Below, one piece after another: positions 1 through 12,250 of a DNA stretch of 64,000 nt (position 1 is the first letter of the stretch; the number at the start of each line of letters is the position of its first letter). The translations under genes and the position numbers were made by a program. Under the pieces are notes generated by a model. That model did no database searches. It was not told the origin of the DNA and saw nothing but the letters and a program-made list of their open reading frames with translations. The DNA comes from Chrysogorgia sp. JL179-B06. Taxonomy: Eukaryota > Cnidaria > Anthozoa > Scleralcyonacea > Chrysogorgiidae. Location of the stretch: contig JAYKKM010000119.1 of assembly GCA_035772405.1 (NCBI GenBank), positions 408,501-472,500 of the forward strand. Reading direction: 5' to 3'.

Positions 1-3000
1 GAAACACAGAGAGACACACAGCGCCATAGAGAGACACACAGAGACACGGCGAGGAACACACAGAGACACAGAGAGACACTCAGAGACACACATATACACA
101 CAGAGACAGAGAGAGAAACACAGAGACACAGAGAGACACAGAGAGACACACATAAACACACAGAGACACCGAGAGACATACAGAGATACAGAGAGACACA
201 TAGAGATACAGAGAGACATACAGAGACACACAGAGACACATAGAGACACAGAGAGACACAGAGAGACACCGACAGATACAGAGAGACACATAGAGACGTA
301 GAGAGACGCAGAGAGACACAGAGAGACACAGAGAGACAGATAGAGACACATACAGACACACAGAGACATAGATAGATACACAGAGATACAGAGAGACACA
401 GAGAGACACAGCGACACACACAGAGACACAGAGAGAGACACAGCGACATAGAGAGACAAACAGAGACACAGAGAGGAACACACAGAGACACACAGAGACA
501 CAGAGAGAAACACAAAGATACAGACAGACACAGACAGACACAGAGAGACACACAGAGCCACACAGAGACACACAGATATACAGAGAGACACAGAGACAAA
601 CAGAGAGATACAGAGCGACACAGAGAGACACATATAGACATAGAGTGACACACAGATACACAGAATGACACACAGACACACAGAGAGACACAGAGAGACA
701 CACAGGGACGCACATAGACACAGAGAGATACAGAGAGACACAGAGACAAACAGAGAGACACAGAGAGACACAGAGAGATACAGAGAGAAGCCGACAGATA
801 CAGAGAGACACATAGAGACGTAGAGAGACGCAGAGAGACACACAGAGATACAGAGAGACACAAATAGACACATAGAGACACAGCGACACACACAGAGACA
901 TACAGAGACACAGAGAGACACACAGCGACATAGAGAGACAAACAGAGACACAGGGAGGAAAACACAGAGACACACAGAGACACACAGAGACACAGCGAGA
1001 AACACAAAGATACAGAGAGACACAGACAGAGAGAGACACAGAGACACACAGAGACACAGAGAGATACAGAGAGACACAGAGACAAACCGAGAGATACAGA
1101 GAGACACAGAGAGACACAGAGAGTCATAGAGAGACACACAGAGACACAAGGAGACACACAGAGACACACAGACACGCACAGAGACACACAGAGACACAGA
1201 GAAACACAGAGTGACACACAGCGACATAGAGAGACACACAGAGACAGAGAGAGAAACACAGAGACACAGAGAGACACATAGAGACACAGAGTGACACAGA
1301 TAGACATAGAGAGACACAGAGATATACAGAGAGATACAGAGAGATACAGAGAGACACAGAGAGACACAGAGATAAATACTGAGACAACAAAGACACACAG
1401 AGGCACACAGACACACACAGAGACACGGAGAGACACAGAGAGACACAGAGACACAGAGACACAGCGAGACACAGAAAGACACAGAGAGACACACAGAGAC
1501 ACAGAGAGACACAGAGAGACACAGAGAGAGAGACACAGGGGCAGACATAGACAAAGAGAGACATAGGGAGACACAGAGAGACCAAGAGAGACACAGACAG
1601 ACACAGAGAGACACAGAGAAACACAGATAGACATAGAGAGACACAGAGATACACACAGAGACACACACACACACAGAGACACCGAGAGACATACAGAGAC
1701 ACACATAGATACACAGAGACACAGATAGATACAGAGAGACACCGAGAGACACATAGAGACACAGGGAGACACACAGGGACGCACAGAGACACAGAGAGAT
1801 ACAGAGAGACACATAGACAAACAGAGAGACACAGAGAGATACAGAGAGACACAGAGAGACACAGAGAGTCACAGAGAGACACAGAGAGACACACTGAGAC
1901 ACACATAGAGACACAGACACACACAGACACACACAGAGACACAGAGAAACACAAACAAACACACAGCGACATAGAGAGACACACAAAGACATGGAGAGGA
2001 CACACAGAGACACATAGAGACACTCAGAGACACACAGATACAGACAGAGACAGAGAGAGAAACACATAGACAAACAGAGAGACACAGAGAGATACAGGGA
2101 GACACAAAGAGACATAGATAGTCATAGAGAGACACACTGAGACACACAGACACACACAGAAACACACAGAGACACAGAGAAACACAGAGAGACACACAGC
2201 GACATAGAGAGACAAACAGAGACACGGCGAGGAACACACAGAGACACAGAGAGACACTCAGAGACACACAGATACAGACAGAGACAGAGAGAGAAACACA
2301 TAGACAAACAGAGAGACACAGAGAGATACAGGGAGACACAGAGAGACATAGATAGTCATAGAGAGACACAGAGAGACACACTGAGACACACAGAGACACA
2401 CAGAAACACACAGAGACACAGAGAAACACAGAGAGACACACAGCGACATAGAGACAAACAGAGACACGGCGAGGAACACACAGAGACACAGAGAGACACT
2501 CAGAGACACACAGATACACACAGAGACAGAGAGAGAAACACAGAGACACAGAGAGACACACAGAGACACACATAAACACACAGAGACACCGAGAGACACA
2601 CAGAGACACAGAGAGACACATAGAGATACAGAGAGACACGGAGAGACACAGAGAGACACACAGAGGCACACAGAGACACATAGAGACACAGAAAGACACA
2701 GAGAGAGACACAGGGACAGACATAGACAAATAGAGACATAGAGAGACACAGAGAGACACAGAGACACACACAGAGACACAGAGAGACACACAGAGACACA
2801 GATAGACATAGAGAGACACAGAGATACACAGAGAGACACACATATAGACACAGAGACACCGAGAGACATACAGAGACACACAGAGATACAGAGAGACACA
2901 GAGAGATACAAAGAGACAGATAGAGACACATACAGACACACAGAGACACAGATAGACACAGAGACACAGAGAGACACATAGAGACACAAGGAGACACAGC

Positions 3001-3410
3001 GACACACACAGAGACACACAGCGACATAGAGAGACAAACAGAAACACAGAGAGGAACACACAGAGACACGCAGAGATACACAGAGACACAGAGAGAAACG
3101 CAGAGACACAGAGAGACAGAGAGACACAGAGAGACACATAGAGACACAGATAGACACAGAGAGCCACACAGAGACACAAATGGACACATAGAGACACAGA
3201 GAGATACAGAGAGATACAGAGAGATACAGATAGACACAGGGAGACACACAGAGACACAGAGGGAGAAACAGAGACATAGAAAGACACAGAGAGAAACATA
3301 TAGACACATAGAGACGCAGAGAGACACATAGACACATAGAGACACACAGAGACACAGACAGACACATACAGACACAGAAAGACACAGAGACAGAGAGAGA
3401 GAGACACAGA
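1..3410. repeat. Decamer satellite array, left (irregular) part, segment 1
   Basis: This is a continuous simple-sequence array whose dominant unit on the + strand is CACAGAGAGA, mixed with 8-mers (CACAGAGA) and 12-mers with an extra CA. A occupies almost every second position, and changes mostly hit the other position (for example CATAGAGA, CAAAGAGA), so indels tend to be multiples of two. T is rare on the + strand. Reading frames of 230-512 codons exist on both strands here, but they are low-complexity products of a stop-free unit and are not genes. The array continues beyond the left window edge. Confidence 0.97.
2022..2520. repeat. Tandem ~234/242-bp block in the array, three anchors
   Basis: A diagnostic word (ACTCAGAGACACACAGATAC) recurs at about 2,022, 2,256 and 2,498, spaced 234 and 242 bp. 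It is followed in the first two copies by matching variant sequence, including ACACATAGACAAACAGAG. The shared private variants show block duplication rather than independent decamer drift. The outer boundaries are not sharply defined by eye. Confidence 0.75.
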
Positions 3411-3430
3411 GAATGAATGAATGAATGAAT
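3411..3430 (-). repeat. (ATTC)5 tail of the minus-strand LINE
   Basis: Five perfect GAAT units on the + strand lie exactly at the boundary between the array and the LINE 3' end. Short tandem tails like this, instead of poly(A), are characteristic of CR1/L2-group LINEs, and this one fixes the element's orientation and 3' terminus. Confidence 0.85.
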
Positions 3431-3620
3431 TTAATACTTATATTGCGCAAGTTACATTGATATGATCAGATGCGCATTACATACAGTTGATAAAACATTA
3501 AAAATATGGAACACTTAGGCTAAAATATTATAGTAATATTGACGAACAGTCGTAATATAGCTAATAAAAATAAAAATAAAAATTGATTAGTTATAATGCT
3601 ATTACCAAGCTTATAAGATT

Positions 3621-3914
3621 CTAATAAGATAGTCTAAAAAGGTAAGTCTTGAGATGGCTTTTAAAAGTACTAATATTGTTAATCATTCTCAGATCCTTTG
3701 GGAGGGAATTCCATAACTTTGGTGCAGCAGTTACAAAAGCCCTGTCTCCTGACATAGCTTTAGTCCTGGTTCTTGGAGTAGCCAGTAAACGACTGTCGGA
3801 CGACCTTAGACCGTAAACTGATGATTTAAGCTCTATTAAGTCACTCAAATACGTTGGCGCAAGTCCATGGATAGCTTTAAAGGTGATCAATATTACCTTA
3901 AAGTTAACCCGTGT
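3621..3914 (-). pseudogene. LINE ORF2 C-terminal fragment
   Basis: This is the last ~95 codons of the LINE polyprotein, beginning about VILITFKAIHGLAPTYLSDL and ending LKTYLFRLSY before a stop. The stretch LWNSLPKDLR is the 'W..LP..LR' signature seen near the C-terminus of many CR1/L2/Rex1 elements. It lies in a different frame from the RT fragment immediately upstream; a one- or two-base indel near 3,910 separates HWLP from this piece. It is part of the dead element and is not an independent gene. Confidence 0.8.
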
Positions 3915-4720
3915 CCTGGTAACCAGTGCAAATCACGCATGAGCGGTGTGAGATGGCAGTATCTTGGTGCGTTGGAAACTAGCCTCGCAGATGCATTTAG
4001 AACACGCTGAAGCTTTTGTAGTTGGTAATCTGGTAGTCCATATAACAAGCTCTTACAGTAATCTATCCGGGAAGTTATAAATGAATGTACTAAAGCTTTC
4101 GTTACATCTGGTGATAAATACTTCCGAATTCGTCTGATATTATGCAAGTGGTAGAATGCCATGCCACTTAACTTACTAATATGACTAGACATGGTTAATT
4201 GCGAATCAAACCATGCTCCGAGGTTCCTTACAACAGACACGGGTAGGATCTCTGATGATCCAATCTGAATACTATCAATATTAACCTTAGCTAACTGTTG
4301 CCTATTACCTAGGATTAAGAACTCGGTTTTGTTGTCATTTAGCATAAGTTTGTCCGTGATCATCCAATTCTTAATGTCGTTAATGCAGTTGGACATCGAC
4401 ATCAGTGCCGACTCAACGTCAGTGGACACATCGGGACTAAAGGAAACGTACAGCTGCGTATCATCCGCATAGCAGTGGACCTGGGGTAGATGATCATTAA
4501 CAATTTGGAAGAGCTTCCGTGTATATATGGTAAAAAGCAAGGGGCCAAGGCAGGATCCTTGTGGGACTCCATGCTTGATGGGGAAATTCCATGAGAGACC
4601 CCCATTGACTGAGATACGCTGAGATCGGTCAGATAAGTAAGACTTGAACCAAGCCAGAGTCGTCCCATTTATGCCAAGGTCAGACTTTAGACGATCAACT
4701 AGAATATCATAATGCAGAAC
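3893..4720 (-). pseudogene. LINE reverse transcriptase fragment (palm domain)
   Basis: The open stretch on the minus strand begins about VLHYDILVDRL and covers RT motifs through the C-terminal thumb region. It contains YLSDRSQRISVNG, GVPQGSCLGPLLF (RT motif B region), CYADDTQLY (motif C, catalytic aspartates intact, about position 4,470), FLILGN and HWLP. The upstream frame that carries SAYKKNHSTETALL ends at 4,707, in another frame, so the two overlap by about a dozen bases across a frameshift/deletion. The product would be a truncated RT without the first catalytic Asp block in frame. I infer it is inactive. Confidence 0.85.
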
Positions 4721-4889
4721 TTAAGTCCAACAGGACAAGCAGGGTTACATGTTGATCGTTTATGTTCATCAAAATATCATTTTTGACCTTGAGTAGTGCT
4801 GTTTCAGTGCTGTGGTTCTTCTTGTACGCAGACTGCAGTGGGGAATGCAAATCATTGACTTTCATGTGCTGCATTAGCTGATTTTCAAA
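4707..4889 (-). pseudogene. LINE reverse transcriptase N-terminal fragment
   Basis: About 60 codons on the minus strand read LQSAYKKNHSTETALL, then KNDILMNINDQHVTLL and VLLDLSSA (the start of RT motif A), and then run into a stop at 4,707. The upstream codons are satellite-derived (Ser/Leu/Cys/Val-rich), so the long frame that contains this piece is a chimera of array and LINE. The missing FD.VDH part of motif A, together with the frame change, shows a small deletion here. Confidence 0.8.
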
Positions 4890-6360
4890 CAGAGACAGAG
4901 AGAGGAACATACAGAGACAGAGAGAGACACTCAGAGACACACAGAGACACACAGAGACACACAGAGACAGAGAGAGAAACACAGAGATACAGAGAGAGAC
5001 ATAGAGACACATAGGAACACAGAGAGACACAGAGAGATACAGGGAGACACATAGAGATACAGATAGACACAGAGAGAAACACAGAGATACAGAGAGACAC
5101 AGAAAGACACAGAGAGACACATAGAGACACAGAGAGACACAGAGAGACACACAGACACACACAGAGACACAAAGAGACACACAGAGACAAACAGAGACAC
5201 ACAGAGACACAGACAGATACAGACAGACACAGCGACACAGAGAGACACACAGAGACACATCGAGACACAGAGACACACACAGCGACAGAGAGAGACACAG
5301 AGAGACATACACAGACACACAGAGGCACACAGAGGCACACAGAGGCACACAGACACACACAGAGACACACAGAGACACGGAGAGACACAGCGAGACACAG
5401 AGAGACACAGAGAGACACAGAGAGACACATAGAGACAGAGAAACACATTGAGACATAGAGAGACGCATAGAGACACAGAGAGACAGAGAGAGACACAGAG
5501 ACAAACAGATACACACAGAGACATACAGAGACACATAGAGACACACAGAGTCACAGAGAGACACACAGAGACACAAATAGACACATAGAGACACAGACAG
5601 ACACAGAGAGATATAGACACAGGGAGACACAGAGAGACACATAGGGACAGACAGAGACACAGAGAGACACAGAGATAAATACTGAGACATACAGAGACAC
5701 ACAGAGGCACACAGACAGACACAGACACACACAGAGGCACACAGAGACACGGAGAGACAAGAGACACAGAGAGACACAGAGAGAAACAGAGACACACAGA
5801 GACAGACAGAGACACACAGAGAGAGAGACACAGGGACAGACAGAGACAAAGAGAGACATAGAGAGACACAGATAGAAACAGAGAGACACAGAGAGACACA
5901 GAGAGACACATAGAGACACACATAGACACACATAGACACCGAGAGACATACAGAGATACACAGGGACACAGAGAGACATAGAGAGACACCGAGGGACACA
6001 GAGGGACACAGAGAGAGACACAGAGACACAGAGAGATACAGAGAGAGACACAGAGACAAACAGAGAGACACAGAGAGATACAGGGAGACACAGAGACATA
6101 GAGAGTCATAGAGAGACACAGAGAGACACAGGGAGACACAGAGAGACACACTGGGACACACAGAGACACACAGAGACACACAGAGACACACAGAGACACA
6201 GAGAGACACAGAGAGACACACAGCGACATAGAGAGACACACAGAGACACGGAGAGGAACACACAGAGACACAGAGAGACACTCAGAGACACACAGATACA
6301 CACAGAGACACAGAGAGAAACACAGAGACACAGAGAGACACATAGAGACACACAGAGACA

Positions 6361-6570
6361 CCGAGAGAGACAGAGAGACAAAGAGAGACACAGAGAGACA
6401 CAGAGAGACACATAGAGACATATAGAGACACCGAGAGAGACACAGAGACAAAGAGAGACACAGAGAGACACAGAGAGACACATAGAGACACACAGAGACA
6501 CCGAGAGAGACAGAGAGACAAAGAGAGACACAGAGAGACACAGAGAGACACAGAAAGACAGAGAGAGACA
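6361..6570. repeat. Three 70-bp higher-order repeats
   Basis: The word CCGAGAGAGA starts at 6,361, 6,431 and 6,501, exactly 70 bp (seven decamers) apart. It is followed each time by almost the same sequence of variants (ACAAAGAGAGACACAG, then ACACATAGAGACA). This is a clear short higher-order repeat in the array; the third copy degrades at its end. Confidence 0.8.
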
Positions 6571-7105
6571 CAGAGACAAACAGATACACAAAGATACACA
6601 TAGAGACACAGAGAGACACAGAGAGATACAGATAGACACAGGGAGACACACAGAGACACAGAGGGAGACACACAGAGACACAGAGACACAGAAAGACAGA
6701 GAGAGACACAGAGACAAACAGATACACACAGAGACATACAGAGACACCGAGAGACACACAGAGACACACAGAGATACACAGAGACACAAATAGACACATA
6801 GAGACAGAGAGATATACAGATAGACACAGGGAGACACACAGAGACACAGAGGGAGACACAGAGACACAGAAAGACACAGAGATACATAGAGACACAGAGA
6901 GACACATAGACACATAGAGACACACATAGACACACAGATACACAGAGAAACAAACAGACACAGACAGACACAGACAGACACAGAGACACACAGAGACACA
7001 CAGAGAGACACACAGAGACACATAGAGACACAGAGAGACACATAGCGACAGAGAGAGACACAGAGAGACACATAGAGACACACAGAGAGACAGAGAGACA
7101 GAGAG

Positions 7106-7460
7106 ACAGATAGAGACATAGAGAGACGCAGAGAGACACAGAGAGACACAAAGAGACACATAGATACACATACAGACACACATAGACACACAGATACACA
7201 CAGACACACGCAGAGACAAGGAGAGACACAGCGAGACACAGCGAGACACAGAGAGACACATAGAGACACATAGAGACAGAGAGACAGATAGAGACATAGA
7301 GACGCAGCGAAACACAGAGAGACACAAAGAGACACATAGAGACACATACAGACACACATAGACACACAGATACACACAGAAACACACAGAGACACGCAGA
7401 GACAAGGAGAGACACAGCGAGACACAGCGAGACACAGAGAGACACAGAGAGACACATAGA
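7106..7460. repeat. ~178-bp tandem duplication in the array
   Basis: The variant word CAGATAGAGACATA and its downstream context (ACGCAG, CACAAAGAGACACATA, ACATACAGACACACATAG, GACAAGGAGAGAC) recur with an offset near 178 bp (anchors at about 7,111 and 7,289). The shared order of private variants indicates a tandem duplication followed by small changes. Confidence 0.6.
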
Positions 7461-9445
7461 GACAGAGAGACACATAGAGACACAGAGAGACACAGAGAGA
7501 CACAGAGAGACAAATAGATATACAGGGAGACACAGCGACACACACAGAGACACACAGAGACACACAGCGACATAGAGAGACAAACAGAGACACAGAGGAA
7601 CACAGAGAGACGCACAGAGACACACAGAGACACAGAGAGACACAGAGAGAACACAAAGATACAGAGAGACACAGAGAGACACAGAGAGATACAGAGAGAT
7701 ACAGAGACAAACAGAGAGACACAGAGAGATACAGAGAGACACAGAGAGACACAGAGAGACATAGAGAGACATATAGAGACACAGACACACACAGAGGCAC
7801 ACACAGAGGCACACACAGAGACACACAGAGACACGGAGAGACACAGAGAGACACAGAGAGACACAGAGAGACACAGAGAGACACACAGAGACACATAGAG
7901 ACACACAGAGACAGACAGAGACACAGAGACACAGAGGGAGACACAGGGACAGACATAGACAAAGAGAGACATAGAGAGACACAGAGAGACAAAGAGACAC
8001 ATAGAGACACAGAGAGACACATATAGACATAGAGAGACACATAGATACACAGAGAGACACACATAGACACACAGAGACACCGAGAGACATACAGAGACAC
8101 ACATATATACCGAGAGACACAGAGAGATACAGAGAGACACAGAGAGACACAGAGAGAGACAGAGACACACAGAGAGACACACAGAGACACACAGAGACAC
8201 AGAGAGACAGAGACACAGAGACACAGGGACAGACATAGACAAAGAGAGTGATAGAGAGACACAGAGAGACACAGAGAGACACAGAGAGATACAGAGAGAC
8301 ACAGAGACACACATAGAGACACATAGAGACACAGAGAGACACATAGACACAGAGAGACACAGAGAGACATAGAGAGAGATAGAGACACACAGTGAGACAA
8401 ATACACACACACAGGGACAGACAGAGACATAGAGAGACACAGAGAGATACACAGACACACAAAGACACACATACAGACACACAGAGACACACCGAGACAC
8501 GGAGAGACACACAGAGACACACAGAGACAAACAGAGACACACAGAGACACACAGAGACACAGATACACAGAGAGACACACATAGACACACAGAGACACCG
8601 AGAGACATACATAGACACACAGAGATACAGAGAGACACAGGGAGATACAGAGAGACACCGAGAGACAGATAAACACAGAGAGACACACAGAGACACAGAG
8701 AGTCATAGAGAGACACACTGAGACACATAGAGACACACAGAGACACACAGACACACACAAAGACACAGATGAACACAGAAAGACACAGAGCGACATAGAG
8801 GGACATACAGATACACAGAGAGGAACACACAGACACAGAGAGACACTCAGAGACACACAGATACACACAGAGACAGAGTGAGAAACACAGAGACACAGAG
8901 AGACACAGCCAGAGACACAGGGACAGAAATAGACAAAGAGGACATAGAGAGACACAGAGAGACACAGAGAGACACAGAGAGAGACACAAAGAGACACAGA
9001 GAGACACAGAGAGACACAGATAGACATAGAGAGACACAGATATACACAGAGAGACACACATAGACACACAGAGACACCGAGATTCACACAGAGACACACC
9101 GAGAGACGCAGAGAGAGATACATAGAGACACAGAGAGACACAGAGAGACATAGAGAGACACAGAGGGACATATAGAGACACAGAGAGACACAGAGAAGCA
9201 CAGATATACACAGAGAGACACACATAGACACACAGAGACACCGAGACATACAGAGACACAGAGAGACACAGAGAGACACGAGAGATACAGAGAGACTCCG
9301 AGAGACTCCGAGAGACACAGAGACACACAGAGACAGACAGACCCACACAGAGACACACAGAGACACGGAGAAACACAGAGAGACACACATCGACATAGAG
9401 AGACACACAGAGACACAGAGAGGAACACACAGAGACGTATGACGT

Positions 9446-10444
9446 ATGACTTTGGCATGTGGCACAAAGGGGTCTCGCGCTTGGTGGCGTAAAGTTGATG
9501 TGCTCACGCATCGAAAGGATAAGGTGAATCTGTGCCTCGATAAGGATTTTGTGCTAAATCTGAACACATATTTCGGTAAACTCTGCTACGACGATAACTA
9601 TATCAAGCCTATACCAATGGAAATAACCGATAATGCTTCAATATCGCAATTAACAACAAACCAGGTTTTCAATGCGCTATCCAAAATTAAAAGGACGGCA
9701 ACGGGACCGGACAGTATACCTTATTGGGTTTTTAAGGAGTACGCTGCTATTCTAACTCCAGTTGTTGAAGCTGCATGGAATTTGTCATTGTCTACGCAGA
9801 GTTGGCCGAGTGTATCGAAGGAGGCAAATATTAATCCACTTCCGAAAGTAGACGTCCCTGTGGAAGATGGAGATTTTAGAGGGATCAACATAACTCCGGT
9901 GATCCCACGAACCTTCGAAAGAACCGTCTATAATATATTCAATAAGGGAGATATCGAGGAGTACCTATGTCCAAACCAGTTTGCATATCGAACAGGCGGA
10001 AGCTGTGTCAATGCGCTAATTAAGGTACAATACAACACCTTAAGAGCATTAGATAATCCTGGCAACAAGGCTGTACGACTTTTTACTATGGACTTCTCTA
10101 AGGCGTTTGATAGTGTGAGACACCACCTGTTAGCCGAGAAGCTGAAGACTAGTCCCTTGAGTACGCACATGATAAACTGGTATATAAGCTTTTTTTCAGA
10201 TCGAAAACAACGGGTGGTGTGTAATGGAACGGTCGGTGAATGGAAGGAAGTCAACAAGGGGACTACGCAAGGTAGTGTTAGTGGGCCGCATTTGTTTTGC
10301 ATTTTCTTGAACGATCCAGAAATAGAAGGACTTGAAGGCGTAAACCTAACCAAGTATGCTGATGACTCCACCCTAGGGATTAATGTGAGCGAACACTCGG
10401 ATAACACCCATGCTATAAGAGACGCTATACTTCTGAATTTATAA
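9446..10444 (+). pseudogene. LINE reverse transcriptase, truncated ORF
   Basis: This 332-codon frame, read from the first ATG, is open at its 5' side because the element is truncated. Residues ~66-99 form the pre-RT block (VFNALSKIKRTATGPDSIPY). Others are PLPKVD (131-136), FRGINIT (144-150, finger), MDFSKAFDSV (215-224, motif A with catalytic Asp), GTTQGSVSGPHLF (272-284, motif B) and KYADDSTL (303-310, motif C). These catalytic residues look intact. The remaining thumb and C-terminal domain (normally another 100-200 residues) is absent: the frame stops 22 residues after YADD. The element is therefore a remnant, not a functional RT gene. A 159-codon minus-strand frame over the same bases is a shadow. 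Confidence 0.88.
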
Positions 10445-10446
10445 AC

Positions 10447-10560
10447 ATTTAGGAATTGTTCGAAAAGTACGACAGAAGGCTCTTCGCCAGAATCAGTTCA
10501 GATTGTTAACACCCGCTATATTCCCTTCTCCCCAAAGTAAAATAATCTTCATCTAGACTC
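10447..10560 (+). pseudogene. LINE ORF C-terminal remnant and start of 3' UTR
   Basis: Just after the RT stop, another frame reads ELFEKYDRRLFARISSDC, stop (TAA at 10,507-10,509), HPLYSLLPK. This resembles the RLF..I..D..HPLY.LLP ending found on many LINE proteins in marine invertebrates. Its position next to YADD shows that a few hundred bases of coding sequence were deleted, and the in-frame stop shows further decay. Confidence 0.6.
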
Positions 10561-10770
10561 CGGTCACAAACCAGTCAACTTCCTAAAATAAACACTGAAC
10601 GTTTTAAAAATAGTTTTGTAAAGAGGCTATGTTTTAGATACCATTTAGCGATATAGTTTTAGCACTAGTTTCTAAATACTTATATTTGTAAATATTTTTG
10701 AATAAGGTGTTGATTAGTTGTTAGCAATTGTAACTTTTGATATGTTTTTTATCAAATGAATAAAGACTTT

Positions 10771-10792
10771 ATTATTATTATTATTATTATTA
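10771..10792 (+). repeat. (ATT)n tail of the plus-strand LINE
   Basis: About seven ATT units follow the AATAAA signal and abut the satellite. This marks the 3' terminus of the retrotransposon. Confidence 0.85.
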
Positions 10793-11130
10793 GAGAGACG
10801 CAGAGACACACAGAGAGACACACAGTGACACACAGAGACACAGGGACAGACAGAGACAAAGAGAGACATAGAGAGACACAGAGAGACACAGAGACACAGA
10901 GAGACACAGAGAGACACAGAGAGACACAGAGAGACACAGAGCGACACAGAGAGACATATATAGACATATAGAGACAAAGCGATACACCGAGAGACACACA
11001 TAGACACACATAGACACCGAGAGACATACAGAGACACAGAGATACAGAGAGACACAGATAGACACAGAGAGACACCGAGAGACACAGAGGGACACAGAGA
11101 GACACACAGAGACACACAGAGACACAGAGA

Positions 11131-12250
11131 GTTACAGAGAGACAGAGAGACAAACAGAGAGACACAGAGAGATAGAGAGACACAGAAATACAAAGAGAGA
11201 CACAGAGAGACATATAGAGACACAAAGAGACACAGAGAGACACAGATAGACACAGGGATACACACAGAGACACAGAGGGAGACACAGAGACACATAGACA
11301 CAGAAAGACAGAGAGAGACACAGACACAAACAGAGACACACAGAGACACACAGAGACACACAGAGACACACAGAGACACATAGAGACACACAGAGACACA
11401 GAGAAAAACATAGGGACAGACAGAGACACACAGAGACACACAGAGACACACAGGGACACATATAGAGACAAAGAGAGACATAGAGAGACACATAGAGACA
11501 CATATAGACACATAGAGACAGTGAGACACATAGAGACATAGAGAGACGCATAGAGACACACATAGACACAGGGAGATACAGAGAGACACATAGAGACACA
11601 GGGAGACACAGCGACACAGAGAGACACAGAGAGACGCACAGCGACATAGAGAGACACAGAGAGGAACACACAGAGACACACAGAGACACAGAGAGTTACA
11701 GAGAGACAGAGAGACAAACAGAGAGACACAGAGAGATACAGAGAGACACAGAAATACAAAGAGAGACACAGAGAGACATATAGAGACACAAAGAGACACA
11801 GAGAGACACAGATAGACACAGGGATACACACAGAGACACAGAGGGAGACACAGAGACACATAGACACAGAAAGACAGAGAGAGACACAGAGACAAACAGA
11901 GACACACAGAGACACACAGAGACACATAGATACACATAGAGACACACAGAGACACAGAGAAAAACATAGGGACAGACAGAGACACAGAGAGACACACAGA
12001 GACACATATAGAGACAAAGAGAGACATAGAGAGACGCATAGAGACACAGAGAGACACAGAGAGACACTGAGAGACACATACAGACACATACAGACAGACA
12101 GAGACACACATAGACACACATAGACACAGGGAGATACAGAGAGACACATAGAGACACAGGGAGACACAGCGACACAGAGAGACGCACAGTGACATAGAGA
12201 GACACAGAGAGGAACACACAGAGACACACAGAGACACACAGAGACACATA
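11131..12250. repeat. 564-bp tandem duplication in the array
   Basis: The rare word GTTACAGAGAGACAGAGAGA occurs at 11,131 and 11,695. Both copies share a long series of private variants in the same order (AAATACAAAGAG, CAGGGATACACACAG, GAAAAACATAGGGACAG, GGAACACACAGAG). The offset falls from 564 bp at the start to about 550 bp near the end, so small deletions followed the duplication. Confidence 0.85.

Larger units (their letters stand above)
3411..4889 (-). mobile_element. 5'-truncated, degenerate L2/CR1-like LINE inserted in the satellite
   Basis: This island of complex sequence interrupts the array and reads on the minus strand as the reverse transcriptase half and C-terminus of a non-LTR retrotransposon. 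Pieces in order: SAYKKNHSTETALL (a form of the QSAYRxxHSTETALL motif of L2/CR1-type RT), GVPQGSCLGPLLF, CYADDTQLY with the catalytic YADD, a HWLP block, and an ITFKAIHGLAP...LKTYLF end typical of this LINE group. The frame is broken at least twice: around 4,707-4,720, where about a dozen bases or more after LLDLSSA seem lost, and around 3,900-3,915. The 5' end stops inside RT, so the endonuclease is absent. The 3' end is a (GAAT)5 run at 3,411-3,430, i.e. (ATTC)n on the coding strand, as expected for a target-primed insertion. Family assignment is from motif memory, not a search. Confidence 0.9.
4890..9437. repeat. Decamer satellite array, left (irregular) part, segment 2
   Basis: The (NA)n array with CACAGAGAGA decamers and many 8- and 12-mers resumes after the LINE. 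It has the same composition and variant words as segment 1 (for example GAGGAACACACAGAG and GATAAATACT), which supports one array split by an insertion. The minus-strand frames of 1,526 and 1,153 codons here consist of [14 protein letters not shown] repeats and are spurious. Confidence 0.97.
9438..10793 (+). mobile_element. 5'-truncated, internally deleted non-LTR retrotransposon (LINE)
   Basis: A second complex island in the array carries a plus-strand reverse transcriptase frame, a short 3' UTR, an AATAAA signal at 10,759-10,764 and a tandem (ATT)n tail at 10,771-10,792, directly followed by satellite. The 7-mer AGAGACG lies at both junctions (9,431-9,437 and 10,794-10,800) and could be the target-site duplication, although in this repeat background chance cannot be excluded. 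The endonuclease is missing (5' truncation). The region after YADD is deleted, because the frame closes at 10,444 and the usual LINE C-terminus follows almost at once. It differs in sequence and tail from the element at 3.4-4.9 kb. I place it in the Jockey-like/CR1-like LINEs only loosely. Confidence 0.9.

Noticed and set aside
4402..4668. 88-codon minus-strand frame inside the first LINE
   Set aside because: It is out of frame with the RT motifs in the same bases (GVPQGSCLGPLLF, CYADDTQLY).
8392..8721. Plus-strand frames of Arg/Asp/Thr/Glu/His-rich peptide (also at 1,291, 13,159, 14,044, 16,508 and others)
   Set aside because: This is the same satellite read on the other strand; it is low-complexity with no gene signals.
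9928..10407. 159-codon minus-strand frame over the second LINE
   Set aside because: It is the shadow of the plus-strand reverse transcriptase frame, which has all the recognisable RT motifs.
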